A stretch of 28,263 nt of DNA from contig NW_014577990.1 in NCBI RefSeq assembly GCF_000485595.1, positions 31,752-60,014 on the forward strand, given 5' to 3'. Source of the stretch: Priapulus caudatus (lineage: Eukaryota > Priapulida > Priapulimorpha > Priapulimorphida > Priapulidae). Below the pieces are notes generated by a model, which saw only the letters and a list, made by a program, of their open reading frames with translations, had not been told where the DNA came from and made no database searches. This document shows, piece by piece, positions 10,091 to 20,532 of this stretch; position 1 is the stretch's first letter, and the number at the start of each line of letters is the position of its first letter. A program made the position numbers and the translations under genes.

Positions 10091-11804
10091 GACCAAGGTG
10101 AGATTCATTTCAAGGTGAAGATGACGACAAATCTTGGAAAGTGAGAAGTCTTACAGTGAGAGGTGGTATGTAGTTATCTGGATCTTGCACAATGCCATAT
10201 ATAGGGCATCAATGTGCTTTCTCGAAAACCCGCTTGAAGGAGGAAGAAGAGTTAATCGGTATCATTACAACGTTGAAGATCTTCAAACCCAATACTTCAC
10301 AAACAAATTTAAAAAGCACATTTAGAAACCGAGTTTACTCACATCAGCAATCATGACTTTTTCTTTCACACTTAGCAGGGTCTCCAACCATTCCTCATTC
10401 TGCGCGAATCATTACGATTTCTAACCTTAATTTCGCATTCTGCAGCGGCAAGGTTATTTCCTCATTTCAGTTGCACTGTGCAAAATTTGCACTGATTGTT
10501 TGCTTGGACACATTGTTTTTTTTTAAGCTGGTGCCTGAGCACTGGCCACGCGCTGGTGCAGTGGAGATGCAGCAAGTTTATTAATAGCCCTCACTGCCCA
10601 AGTCGTTTCCTGGAAATACACACTCATAGTGCTCTCTGCCATTATCTTAGCTTTGCACCCCCCTCCCCTCCTACCATCGCTCACTGTTATAATGTGTTTC
10701 TATGCATTTTGTATCTGGCATGTCTACGGTAAATGGAACAGCCTAGTCAGACAGTTAGGTAGTCAGACAGGCGCTGTCTGCAAGGTGTCGCGTAGTTTGT
10801 CTGCTAATCAGATTAACACATGGGGAGAATGGCATCCACATTGCCAACCAAAAAACCCTGACTTTTACAGAAATTCAGGAACGAATATAAACAAATGTGT
10901 CCTGTACTTGTGAGGTCGAAACTCAGTGTTAGTCATGGCTATTGCATATGGTATGAAGACAGACTTTCAAGTGGGGCACGGAGGAATGAAAAGTGTTTTG
11001 AATCCTAACTTGTAGGGTTTGAGATTAGTGTCATCAGACATGAGAATATGGCCACAGTATGCGCAGATTGCAGGAAAATGCTTAAATATTTCAAAATTTT
11101 CTAGGGAGCATGCCCCCAGACCCCGCTAGCACTGGCATGCTTACGGCACGTGGCCTGCCTGCGGCAGCCAAGGTACATTTCGCCCTCCCCCCCCCTGTCC
11201 ATCAATTCTGAATACGCCACTAGTTACTCATCACCGCCAGAAACATTCCGCATTTGGAGTTCACAGGGTTGGAGACCCTGCTTTAGTAGTAGTACTTAGA
11301 TCATTGTTTATCTTGGTTTCGTTGGTGTAGGGCATGCCGGCTAGTTCCTTGAGATTCCTATTTGATGGACGACGGATAAATGATGACGACACACCTAAGC
11401 AGGTACTAATAGATCGGGTGATAATTGCGCAGTGCTAAAATAGAACTTAAAGCAGCACTGCTTCATAAAGATCTCTCGGGGAATATATCAGAACTGTCTG
11501 TAACACTGGTGTTGGGTGTATATATCTATTTCTTTATCTATTTGTGTTGCTTTTCTGTTGAAAACAACCGCCTTACTATTTGATATTTACACGTCGTTGT
11601 TTGCTTTCTCGACAGTTGGAGATGGAGAATGAGGATGTGATAGAGGTGTATCAGGAGCAGACAGGAGGCGGCTTCTATAAACGTGAGCGTCTGTTGTCGT
11701 CGTCATCGTCATCCTTCATCCATCACATCGAAGCTTCTCGCCGCATCATCTCTGTCACCTTCAAGTCACATCGTCTGCACGCGGACAGCGCCACGCCCCG
11801 CTGA
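10091..11804 (+). pseudogene. SUMO1: SUMO exons 3-5, copy A (frame-damaged duplicate)
   Basis: Exon 3A is 10091-10165, exon 4A 11331-11402, and exon 5A starts at 11616. Splice sites are kept (TTGTAG/GTATGT, GTGTAG/GTACTA, GACAG). Exon 3A lacks three scattered bases relative to copy B, so the reading runs DQGEIHFKVKMTTNLGK and then a stop. Exon 4A is intact (GMPASSLRFLFDGRR). Exon 5A reads through TGG without the stop seen in copy B, because one T is missing, and stays open to 11804. The surrounding introns and 3' DNA also show many one-base indels against copy B. That pattern fits uncorrected sequencing errors at a contig end, or a second haplotype, better than an ageing pseudogene. Which copy is biologically real in this position cannot be settled from the sequence. 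Confidence 0.8.
10166..11330 (+). other. SUMO1: SUMO intron 3, copy A
   Basis: A 1165-bp intron, nearly identical to 15319-16497 apart from many small indels, such as an extra 13-16 bases near 10750. The open frames here are not conserved between the copies because indels break them, so they are unlikely to be genes. It contains the GGAGCATGCCCCC dispersed-repeat remnant near 11055-11225. Confidence 0.7.
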
Positions 11805-14800
11805 CGGCCTGCCACGGTGCCACCCCGCAGCCGCCGCCTCCCCACGTCAACAGCTCATCCCGTTTCGTCCATTTTCTGTTACATTCGGCTCGGTTCTAAT
11901 TTTTATTCGCAGTTGACCGCGAAAACATCGGCCGGGGGCGCGAGGGGGGGGGGGGGGGCGCGACACGTTTGATTCTGTGTGGGAGCGGGAACGAACGCGA
12001 GGGAGAACGTTACCGCGGCGACGCATCGGCTAGAGAGCTTGACCTCTGAACTCGCTTCACTACTATTCCTTTGCCATATCTCACCGTCAGGCAGCTGCTT
12101 TTCATCAGTTGCCTCATTCTTCTCTTCGTCCCCCTGATCGCGAAGAATTGCCGATTTCGATGTGGCTGCATTGCTAAAGTGCTGCACAGCTTTGCCTCGT
12201 TTCCTACGCCATACTGGTAACGTGTCCCACATATCCCGAGCAGTAGTGCTCACGGCTGGCCGTCGGTGGGGCGATACAGTGCAGCGAATTTTGAGTCACG
12301 TTGCGTGGACAGAGGTAGCGATGCGTCGAAGGTTAGTGGGGGGTGTGGGCGTGTTCCCCGCATCCTCGGCGTGTTTCGCCCATCGCTCTTCGGCGTGTCT
12401 TGACAGGTGGCACTCGCGGCTCAGTTTATTCTGCTGAAAGCAGGTGCGTGTGTGGTGTGTGTGTGTGTGTGTGTTGGTCGGAAACCACTGCCTTGATTTC
12501 AATGCAGTGCACGTGTGTGCAGGTCTGTACTGGTATGTCTGTGCTCAGCTAGACGGCGGTGTTTTCGATCGTGGCTGTGCAGGGCGCGGATTTTGTGTGT
12601 TTGTAAAACGATTGTGATTTTAGCGTTAGCCGTTCGTGTTTCAAATGTCCGTGGCATCTTTTCCTTTGCGGGATTTGTTTTGCGACAATATCGGCCCATC
12701 TATTCCAGTAGAGTCGAGCGGTGTGGGCATGGTGTTGAGTTTTTTGTAAATCTTTGAGATGAGTACCTGCTTGTAGCCAACATGGAAACGTATTAATTGT
12801 GCCTGAGTTTCACCGGGGGGAGGGACAGGAGTCGGTTTTTTTCAAATTTTTACGATTTGATAGTTACACTTTTGCTAGCTAGCTGTAGACTTTTTCCATA
12901 GAAGATGATTTATGAGTTATGACAGCAGCTGAATAATCTAAGATTTGGTGGCATTCTGCTGCTGCTGTTGCTGTCTGCCGCTGCTGCTGCTGCCATCTGT
13001 GGTGTGAGGACTGGGTTATCTACAACCGTGACATGTGCATCATGTGACACCATAATACACTGCATCGATATAAACGAAACGATTGGATTGTAAATATTTT
13101 AAATGAAATAGCGGCCATGGGTGGGTTGGCGCGGCGTGTGACGGGTCGAATTGTTCATGTGTTTATCGATTTACAGCGTTGAAGTTTATATAGCTTCACG
13201 CGAGAACCCGTGTTTGAAGTCAGTTCATCGCGAGAGTGAAGTGAGAGTTCATCCACCCGGCCTGCATCTGTGACCTCGATCATGGGTCGTGTGTATCAGT
13301 GGTGAGGTCGACTCGCATTTTTGCGAGTCGTGCGTAGTAAGACGATCAGCAGATCGGGCGGTCCCTAAGTAAGTTTTTGTCCTCTGTAGCCAACTCTCGT
13401 TTGTGTAAAATGTAACTGCACACAATGTTTATTATAATAAAAACTATACAAAATTCAACGTTTTTTGTCTTCGATGATGATGTCGTCACGATTGATGATG
13501 ATGGATATGATGATGATGATGATGATGATGATGAACGTTCAGTTCGTCGCTGCGTATTAAACAACCTTTGTCGAAGCTGGCGGAATCGTGCGGAAGAAAG
13601 CGCGGGGCGAGTGTGAGCTAATCCTCCGTTGGAGTTACGTCAAGAGATTGCGCGCAGGACTTGTTGATGAAGCTGCTTCATTACCACAACAGGAGCTTGT
13701 GTGATGATTGACAGGGATTGGTTCTATTGTTGCCTGCCAAGTGGCATGTGCACTGATTGTAACAGCTAAAAATATCATGTTTAACACGTTCAACGCTGCC
13801 GGTGTTAACAATGTCACCTACCGCCCTGCGCTGGGATTTTCGCGTTTTTACCGCATATTTACTTTATGATTTACCACATTTGCTTTGCAGAAAAGCTAAC
13901 CAAACATTTATCTGCATGAGTGTTATCTCATCCTTACACGTTCAAATAGTATGAAATTGTTCCCTTCATAATAATATACTGATATGAACAAGGGAAAAAC
14001 GGGCATTTCGTGCATTTTCGTCTCAAATCCCGCACCGCACGGTGGATTTTCGGCGAGTTTGTTATGATATCATTCGAAAGTTACTATTTTTCCGGAAGAA
14101 ATGTGACAACGCTTACACTTGTGGGGGTATGACCTTGTTTTTGTTTTTCTACATGGCAAAAATACCTCGAAATTTTATATACTACACAGTATAATCTATC
14201 CACGAGCTGACTCGTGGATCCGCGGGAATGTGTTAAGTGTAAACAGCCTATAATAAAAGGTAGTGGGCTCTTTGGCTGTGAGTGGGCAGGTGTGGTGGTA
14301 ATCAGCTTTAATTAAAGAGGCTCTGTCCTCCGGTGCTGCCATCTTGTATCCAGAAGTCGTATCTTTTACCATGGGTGTGGAGGATGTCCAGTCAGTTGGA
14401 ACATTATGTAACTTGTGTGAGTCGTCGTTCATACCCATATCATACACAGTCACATCTAAAACAGAATGCTTGCTGTACTGTAGGTGATAAGGTTTTTTTT
14501 TCGCCTCGCAGGCACGATCACAACTATTATTGCGTATTTTTAACTCGTTGGTAAGCAAACCAGGATATTGAGGCAATGCTTATAGGTCTTATTTATTAAA
14601 CATTGCATATTGAAATATGCAATTATCACTTAATCCACTTTAATTTAAGAGCATTTGTTGATTATATTACCAATAGTCGAGCAGCTATTTAGGGAATATA
14701 TAACCAGTGTTTATATTATATATATATTAGTCAGAAATAGCTAAACGAGCCAGGTCAAACAGAGGTCAGGGGACATAGACCTTATCTGCCCCAAGGCTCC

Positions 14801-14892
14801 GTGACTATATGATGCCAATACTACAATTTGCATATTAATACGATTACGCAGTTTCCAATGTGGCTGTTTATTTCCAGCTATTCATCATGTCG
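11805..14892. other. SUMO 3' UTR and downstream DNA, copy A
   Basis: Homologous to about 16850-20095. It contains G-runs near 11945, GT (12440-12475), CTG (12957-12995) and ATG/GAT (13485-13533) microsatellites, and a 7-bp hairpin CCACGAG/CTCGTGG near 14200. AATAAA motifs occur at several points but no polyadenylation site can be fixed. The open frames here are disrupted differently in the two copies, which argues against protein genes. The copy stops at the N gap. Confidence 0.6.
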
Positions 14893-14902
14893 NNNNNNNN
14901 NN
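14893..14902. other. Assembly gap (10 N)
   Basis: Ten Ns between the end of duplication copy A (TTTCCAGCTATTCATCATGTCG region) and a poly-T tract that precedes copy B. The small fixed number suggests a scaffolding placeholder rather than a measured gap. Confidence 0.98.
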
Positions 14903-15106
14903 TTTTTTTTAAATTTTTTTTTAAATTTTTTTTTTTTTTAATGAAATTGATTATGGATTTTGATAACCAAGCGCTTGGTTCGAGCCACTGTTCAACCGAT
15001 GATCGAGTATAATCGATGATCGTGACATCACTAGGCGCTTGGTTCGAGCCACTGTTCAACCGATGATCGAGTATAATCGATGATCGTGACATCACTAGTG
15101 TTCAGT
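14903..15106. repeat. Poly-T tract, 16-bp palindrome and 64-bp tandem repeat
   Basis: Right after the gap come T-runs broken by AAA (14903-14940), then the perfect palindrome AACCAAGCGCTTGGTT (14965-14980), then two identical 64-bp units (14971-15034 and 15035-15098). Each unit holds GCGCTTGGTTCGAGCC and CCGATGATCG. The matching place in copy A (about 9280-9353) has different but related CCGATGATCGG motifs, so the two alleles differ here. Confidence 0.85.
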
Positions 15107-15240
15107 GTATATTGGTGCATGTGAATACGTCCTTTTTTAATCTGTATTTACTAATATTGTGACGTTATATTATGTATTTATTAACTATTGTTTTGTGCCA
15201 CTGTAGTCGTGTAATGTCTTCCATTTGCTTGTTGTTGTAG

Positions 15241-16849
15241 GACCAAGGTGAGATTCATTTCAAGGTGAAGATGACGACAAATCTTGGAAAGTTGAAGAAG
15301 TCTTACAGTGAGAGAGTGGTATGTAGTTATCTGGATCTTGCACAATGCCATATATAGGGCATCAATGTGCTTTCTCGAAAACCCGCTTGAAGGAGGAAGA
15401 AGAGTTAATCGGTATCATTACAACGTTGAAGATCTTCAAACCCAATACTTCACAAACAAATTTAAAAAGCACATTTAGAAACCGAGTTTACTCACAATCA
15501 GCAATCATGAATTTTTCTTTCACCACTTTAGCAGGGTCTCCAACCATTCCTCATTCTGCGGAATCATTACGATTTCTAACCTTAATTTCCGCATTCCGCA
15601 GCGGCAAGGTTATATTCCTCATTTCAGTTGCACTGTGCAAAATTTGCACTGATTGTTCGCATTGTTTGCTTGGACACATTGTTTTTTTTCAGCTGGTGCC
15701 TGAGCACTGGCCTTGCACTGGTGCAGTGGAGATGCAGCAAGTTTATTAATAGCCCCTCACTGCCCAAGTCGTTTCCTGGAAATACACACTCATAGTGCTC
15801 TCTGCCATTATCTTAGCTTCGCACCCCTCCCCCCTCCTACCATCGCTCACTGTTATAATGTGTTTCTATGCATTTTGTATCTGGCATGTCTACGGTAAAT
15901 GGAACAGCCTAGTCAGACAGGCGCTGTCTGCAAGGTGTCGCGTAGTTTGTCTGCTAATCAGATGTAACACATGGGGAGAATGGCATCCACATTGCCAACC
16001 AAAAAACCCTGACTTTTACAGAAATTCAGGAACGAATATAAACAAATGTGTCCTGTACTTGTGAGGTCGAAACTCAGTGTTAGTCATGGCTATTGCATAT
16101 GGTATGCAAGACAGACTTTCAAGTGGGGCACGGAGGAATGAAAAGTGTTTTGAATCCTAACTTGTAGGGTTGAGTCTAGGGTTGAGATTAGTGTCATCAG
16201 ACATGAGAATATGGCCCACAGTATGCCGCAGATTGCAGGAAAATGGCTTAAATATTTCAAAATTTTCTAGGGGAGCATGCCCCCAGACCCCGCTAGCACT
16301 GGCATGCTTACGGCACGTGGGCCTGCCTGCGGCAGCCAAGGTACATTTCGCCCCCCCCCCCTGTCCATCAATTTCTGAATACGCCACTAGTTACTCATCA
16401 CCGCCAGAAACATTCCGCATTTGGAGTTCACAGGGTTGGAGACCCTGCTTTAGTAGTAGTACTTCGATCATTATTTATCTTGGTTTCGTTGGTGTAGGGC
16501 ATGCCGGCTAGTTCCTTGAGATTCCTATTCGATGGACGACGGATAAATGATGACGACACACCTAAGCAGGTACTAATAGATCAGGCGATAATTGCGCAGT
16601 GCTAAAATAGAACTAAAGCAGCACTGCTTCATAAAGATCTCTCGGGAATATATCAGAACTGTCTGTAACACTGGTGTTGGGTGTATATATCTATTTTCTT
16701 TATCTATTTGTGTTGCTTTTCTGTTGAAAACAAGCCGCCTTACTATCTTGATATTTACACGTCGTTGTTTGCTTTCTCGACAGTTGGAGATGGAGAATGA
16801 GGATGTGATAGAGGTGTATCAGGAGCAGACAGGAGGCTGGCTTCTATAA
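15241..16849 (+). CDS. SUMO1: SUMO (SUMO1-type), coding exons 3-5, intact copy B
   Basis: Exon 3B is 15241-15318 (residues 27-52: DQGEIHFKVKMTTNLGKLKK then SYSERV). Exon 4B is 16498-16569 (53-76: GMPASSLRFLFDGRR then INDDDTPKQ). Exon 5B is 16784-16849 (77-97), ending VIEVYQEQTGG-WLL and TAA. All junctions are phase 0 with GT-AG sites. The beta-grasp core, the strand HFKVKMTT that forms the SIM-binding groove, and the processing site Gly93-Gly94 are present; a SENP protease would remove the three-residue tail WLL. VIEVYQEQTGG matches the SUMO1 branch rather than SUMO2/3, which has DVFQQQTGG. The copy has no exons 1-2 of its own and follows a 10-N gap, so the gene as laid out must skip copy A. 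Best explanation: the true continuation of the gene, or its other allele. Confidence 0.88.
15319..16497 (+). other. SUMO1: SUMO intron 3, copy B
   Basis: A 1179-bp intron homologous to 10166-11330. It contains a C-run and the GGGGAGCATGCCCCC repeat remnant at about 16215-16390. No coding sequence was recognised. Confidence 0.7.
16215..16390 (+). repeat. Remnant of a dispersed repeat with GGGGAGCATGCCCCC
   Basis: The block GCAGATTGCAGGAAAATG, then TTTCAAAATTTTCTAGG, then the near-palindromic GGGGAGCATGCCCCC and AGACCCCGCTAG resembles a repeat I associate with many marine invertebrate genomes. This recognition is from memory and unverified. The same block occurs in copy A at about 11055-11225 as part of the large duplication. 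Confidence 0.45.
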
Positions 16850-18676
16850 ACGTGAGCGTCTGTTGTCGTCGTCATCGTCATCCTTCATCCATCGCATCGA
16901 AGCTTCTCACCGGCATCATCTCTGTCACCTTCAAGTCGACATCGTCTGCACGCGGACGCGCCACGCCCCGCTGACGGCCTGCCACGCCGCCGCCTCCCAC
17001 GTCAACAGCTCATCCCGTTTCGTCCATTTTCTGTTACATTCGGCTTCGGTTCTAATTTTATTCGCAGTTGACCGACGAAACATCGGCCGGGGGCGCGGAG
17101 GGGGGGGGGGCGCGAGACGAAACATCGGCCGGGGGCGCGGAGGGGGGGGGGGCGCGACACGTTTGATTCTGTGTGGGAGCGGAACGAACGCGAGGGAGAA
17201 CGTTACCGCGGCGACGCATCGGCTAGAGAGGCTTGACCTCTGAACTCGTTCACTACTATTCCTTTGCCATATCTCACGTCAGGCAGCTGCTTTTCATCAG
17301 TCGCCTCATCTTCTCTTCGTCCCCCTAATCGCGAAGAATTGCCGATTTCGATGTGGCTGCATTGCTAAATGCTGCCACAGCTTTGCTCGTTTCCTACGCC
17401 ATACTGGTAACGTGTCCCACATATCCCGAGCAGTAGTGCTCACGGCTGGCCGTCGGTGGGGCGATACAGTGCAGCGAATTTTGAGTCACGTTGCGTGGAC
17501 AGAGGTAGCGATGCGTCGAAGCGTTAGTGGGGGGTGGGGCGTGTTCCCCGCATCCTCGGCGTGTTTCGCCCATCGCTCTTCGGCGTGTCTTGACAGGTGG
17601 GCACTCGCGGCTCAGTTTATTCTGCTGAAAGCAGGTGCGTGTGTGTGTGTGTGTGTGTGTGTGTTGGTCGGAAACACTGCCTTGATTTCAATGCAGCTGC
17701 ACGTGTGTGCAGGTCTGTACTGGTATGTCTGTGCTCAGTAGACGGCGGTGTTTTCGATCGTGCTGTGGCAGGGCGCGGATTTTGTGTGTTTGTAAAACGA
17801 TTTGATTTTTAGCGTTAGCCGTTCGTGTTTCAATGTCCGTGGCATCTTTTCCTTTGCGGGATTTGGTTTTGCGACAATATCGGCCCATCTATTCCAGTAG
17901 AGTCGAGCGTGTGTGGGCATGGTGTTGAGTTTTTTGTAAATCTTTTGAGATGAGTACCTGCTTGTAGCCAACATGGAAAACGTTTAATTGTGCCTGAGTT
18001 TCACCGGGGGGAGGGACAGGGAGTCGGTTTTTTCAAATTTTTACGATTTGATAGTTACACTTTTGCTAGCTAGCTGTAGACTTTTTCCTAGAAGATGATT
18101 TATGAGTTATGGACAGCAGCTGAATAATCTAAGATCTGGTGGCTTCTGCTGCTGCTGTTGCTGTTGCTGCTGCTGCTGCTGCCATCTGTGGTGTTGAGGA
18201 CTGGGTTATCTACAACCGTGAATGTGCATCATGTGACACCATAATACACTGCATCGATATAAACGAAACGATTTGGATTGTAAATATTTTAAAATGAAAT
18301 AGCGGCATGGGTGGGTTGGGCGCGTGTGACGGGTACGAATTGTTCATGTGTTTATCGATTATCAGGTTGAAGTTATATAGCTTCACGCGAGAACCCGTGT
18401 TTGAAGTCAGTTCATAGCGAGAGTGAAGTGAGAGTTCATGCCACCCGGCCTGCATCTGTGACCTCGATCATGAGGTCGTGTGTATCAGTGGTGAGGTCGA
18501 CTCGCATTTTTGCGAGTCGTGCGTAGTAAGACGAATCAGCAGATCGGGCGGTCCCTAAGTAAGTTTTTGTCCTCCGTAGCCAACTCTCGTTTGTGTAAAA
18601 TGTAACTGCACACAATGTTTATTATAATAAAACTATACAAAATTAACGTTTTTGTCTTCGATGATGATGTCGTAAC

Positions 18677-18737
<61 letters not shown>

Positions 18738-20532
18738 GTTCGGTTCGTCGCTGCGTATTAAACAACCTTTGTCGAAGCTGGCGGAATCGTGCGGAAGAAA
18801 GCGCGGGGGCGAGTGTGAGCTAATCTCTCGTTGGAGTTACGTCACGAGATTGCGCGCAGGACTTGTTGATGAAAGCTGCTTCATTACCACAACAAGGAGC
18901 TTGTGTGATGATTGACAGGGGATTGGTTCTATTGGTTGCCTGCCAAGTGGCATGTGCACTGATGTAACAGCTAAAAATATCATGTTTAACACGTTCAACG
19001 CTGCCGGTGTTAACAATGTACCTACCGCCCTGCGCTGGGATTTTCGCGTTTTTACCGCATATTTACTTTATGATTTACCACATTTGCTTTGCAGAAAAGC
19101 TAACCAAACAATTTACTCTGCATGAGTGTTATCTCATCCTTACACGTTCAAATAGTATGAAAATTGTTCCCCTTCATAATAATATACTGATATGAAAACA
19201 GGGAAAAACGGGCATTTCGTGCATTTTCGTCTCAAATGCCACCGCACCGGTGGATTTTCGCGAGTTTGTTATGATATCATTCGAAAGTATACTATTTTTT
19301 CCGGAAAGAAATGTGACAACGCTTACACTTGTGGGGTATGAACCTTGTTTTGTTTTTCTACATGCAAAAATACCTCGAAATTTTATATACTACACAGTAT
19401 AATCTATCCACGAGCTGACTCGTGGATCCGCGGGGAATGTGTTAAGTGTAAACAGCCTATAATAAAAGGTATGGGCTCTTTGGTGTGAGTGGGCAGGTGT
19501 GGTGGTAATTCAGCTTTAATTAAAGAGGCTCTGTCCTCCGGTGCTGCCATCTTGTATCCAGAAGTCGTATCTTTTACCATGGGGTGTGGAGGATGTCCAG
19601 TCAGTTGGAACATTATGTACACTTGTGTGAGTCGTCGTTCACCCATATCATACACAGTCACATCTAAAACAGAATGCTTGCTGTACTGTAGGTGATAAGG
19701 TTTTTTTTTCGCCTCGCAGGCACGATCACAACTATTATTGCGTATTTTAACTCGTTGGTAAGCAAACCAGGAATATTGAGCAATGCTATAGGTCTTATTT
19801 ATTAAAACATTGCATATTGAAATATGCAATTATCACTTAATCCACTTTTAATTTAAGAGCATTTGTTGATTATATTACCAATAGTCGAGCAGCTATTTTA
19901 GGGAATATATAACCAGTGTTTATATTATATATATATTAGTCAGAAATAGCTAAACGAGCCAGGTCAAACAGAGGTCAGGGGGACATAGACCTTATCTGCC
20001 CCAGGCTCCGTGACTATATGATGCCATAAACTAATTTGCATATTAAATACGATTACGCAGTTTCCAATGTGGCTGTTTATTTCCAGCCTATTCATATGTG
20101 CGCGGTTAATTATATCGAGAGCATATATTTAATTTCTCGTTTATTGCAACCTTCAAGAAAGACGGACGTATGTAACGTATGTGATGATATGATATCGTCG
20201 CACTGACAGTGATACATTAATCCTGATGTGTATACAACATTAACGTCTGTATATTTGTTCTCTCTTCTGCGTAGCGCCACCACAGATGGTAAGATTAATC
20301 TAATATCAGTGCAATCGATATGCCTTCGATAGCATAAACTATAGCCAGTCTGCTGCAGGCAGGCTGCAGTCTGTGTTTGCTGCCGTTGATACGCGCGCAA
20401 TACCCTGAGCAAAGGTCGCTGGCACTAGAAGGGACCGATACTCTGCTCGCGACACAATAAGTCGCTGCTCCTTGCACTTAGCACTCCTCGCACCTTCCAT
20501 CGCACTTCGTTCTCGTTTTTTCTCCGTTCGCG
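16850..20532. other. SUMO 3' UTR, downstream DNA and P450 upstream region
   Basis: No coding exon was recognised. It contains GT (17636-17664), CTG (18147-18183) and ATG (18660-18735) microsatellites, and AATAAA motifs at 18626 and 19461 that could serve SUMO polyadenylation. The unique part, 20099-20532, should hold the P450 promoter and 5' UTR. There, CTGCTGCAGGCAGGCTGCAG near 20350 is a small imperfect repeat, and no TATA box is obvious. Confidence 0.55.
18660..18735. repeat. (ATG)n microsatellite
   Basis: About 20 ATG/GAT repeats in copy B. The homologous tract in copy A (about 13485-13533) is shorter and interrupted, as expected for a length-variable locus in two alleles. Confidence 0.95.

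Larger units (their letters stand above)
9354..14892 (+). repeat. Large direct duplication, copy A
   Basis: From TATATTGGTGCATGTGAATA onward this segment matches 15107-20095 almost base for base, apart from the 9400-10001 insertion and frequent one-base indels. It covers the end of SUMO intron 2, exons 3-5 and about 3 kb downstream. It ends at the run of 10 Ns. I read it as an unmerged haplotype or contig overlap. Confidence 0.9.
15107..20098 (+). repeat. Large direct duplication, copy B
   Basis: Homologous to copy A (9354-9399 plus 10002-14892). It lacks the ~600-bp insertion, has a longer ATG microsatellite (about 18660-18735), and has an extra ~38-bp duplication in the G-rich patch at about 17084-17158. 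It runs on without a gap into the unique sequence carrying the P450 gene. Confidence 0.9.

Noticed and set aside
14975-15060. GGTTCGAGCC as a tRNA B box
   Set aside because: It is part of a 64-bp tandem repeat and no cloverleaf can be formed.
15345-15749. 134-codon open frame in SUMO intron 3B
   Set aside because: It is intronic, broken by indels in copy A, and has no recognisable domain.
17412-17741. Open frame beginning MSHISRAVVLTAG in SUMO downstream DNA
   Set aside because: The same region in copy A (12162-12437) has a different frame because of indels, and the end is a GT-repeat translation. It is not conserved as protein.
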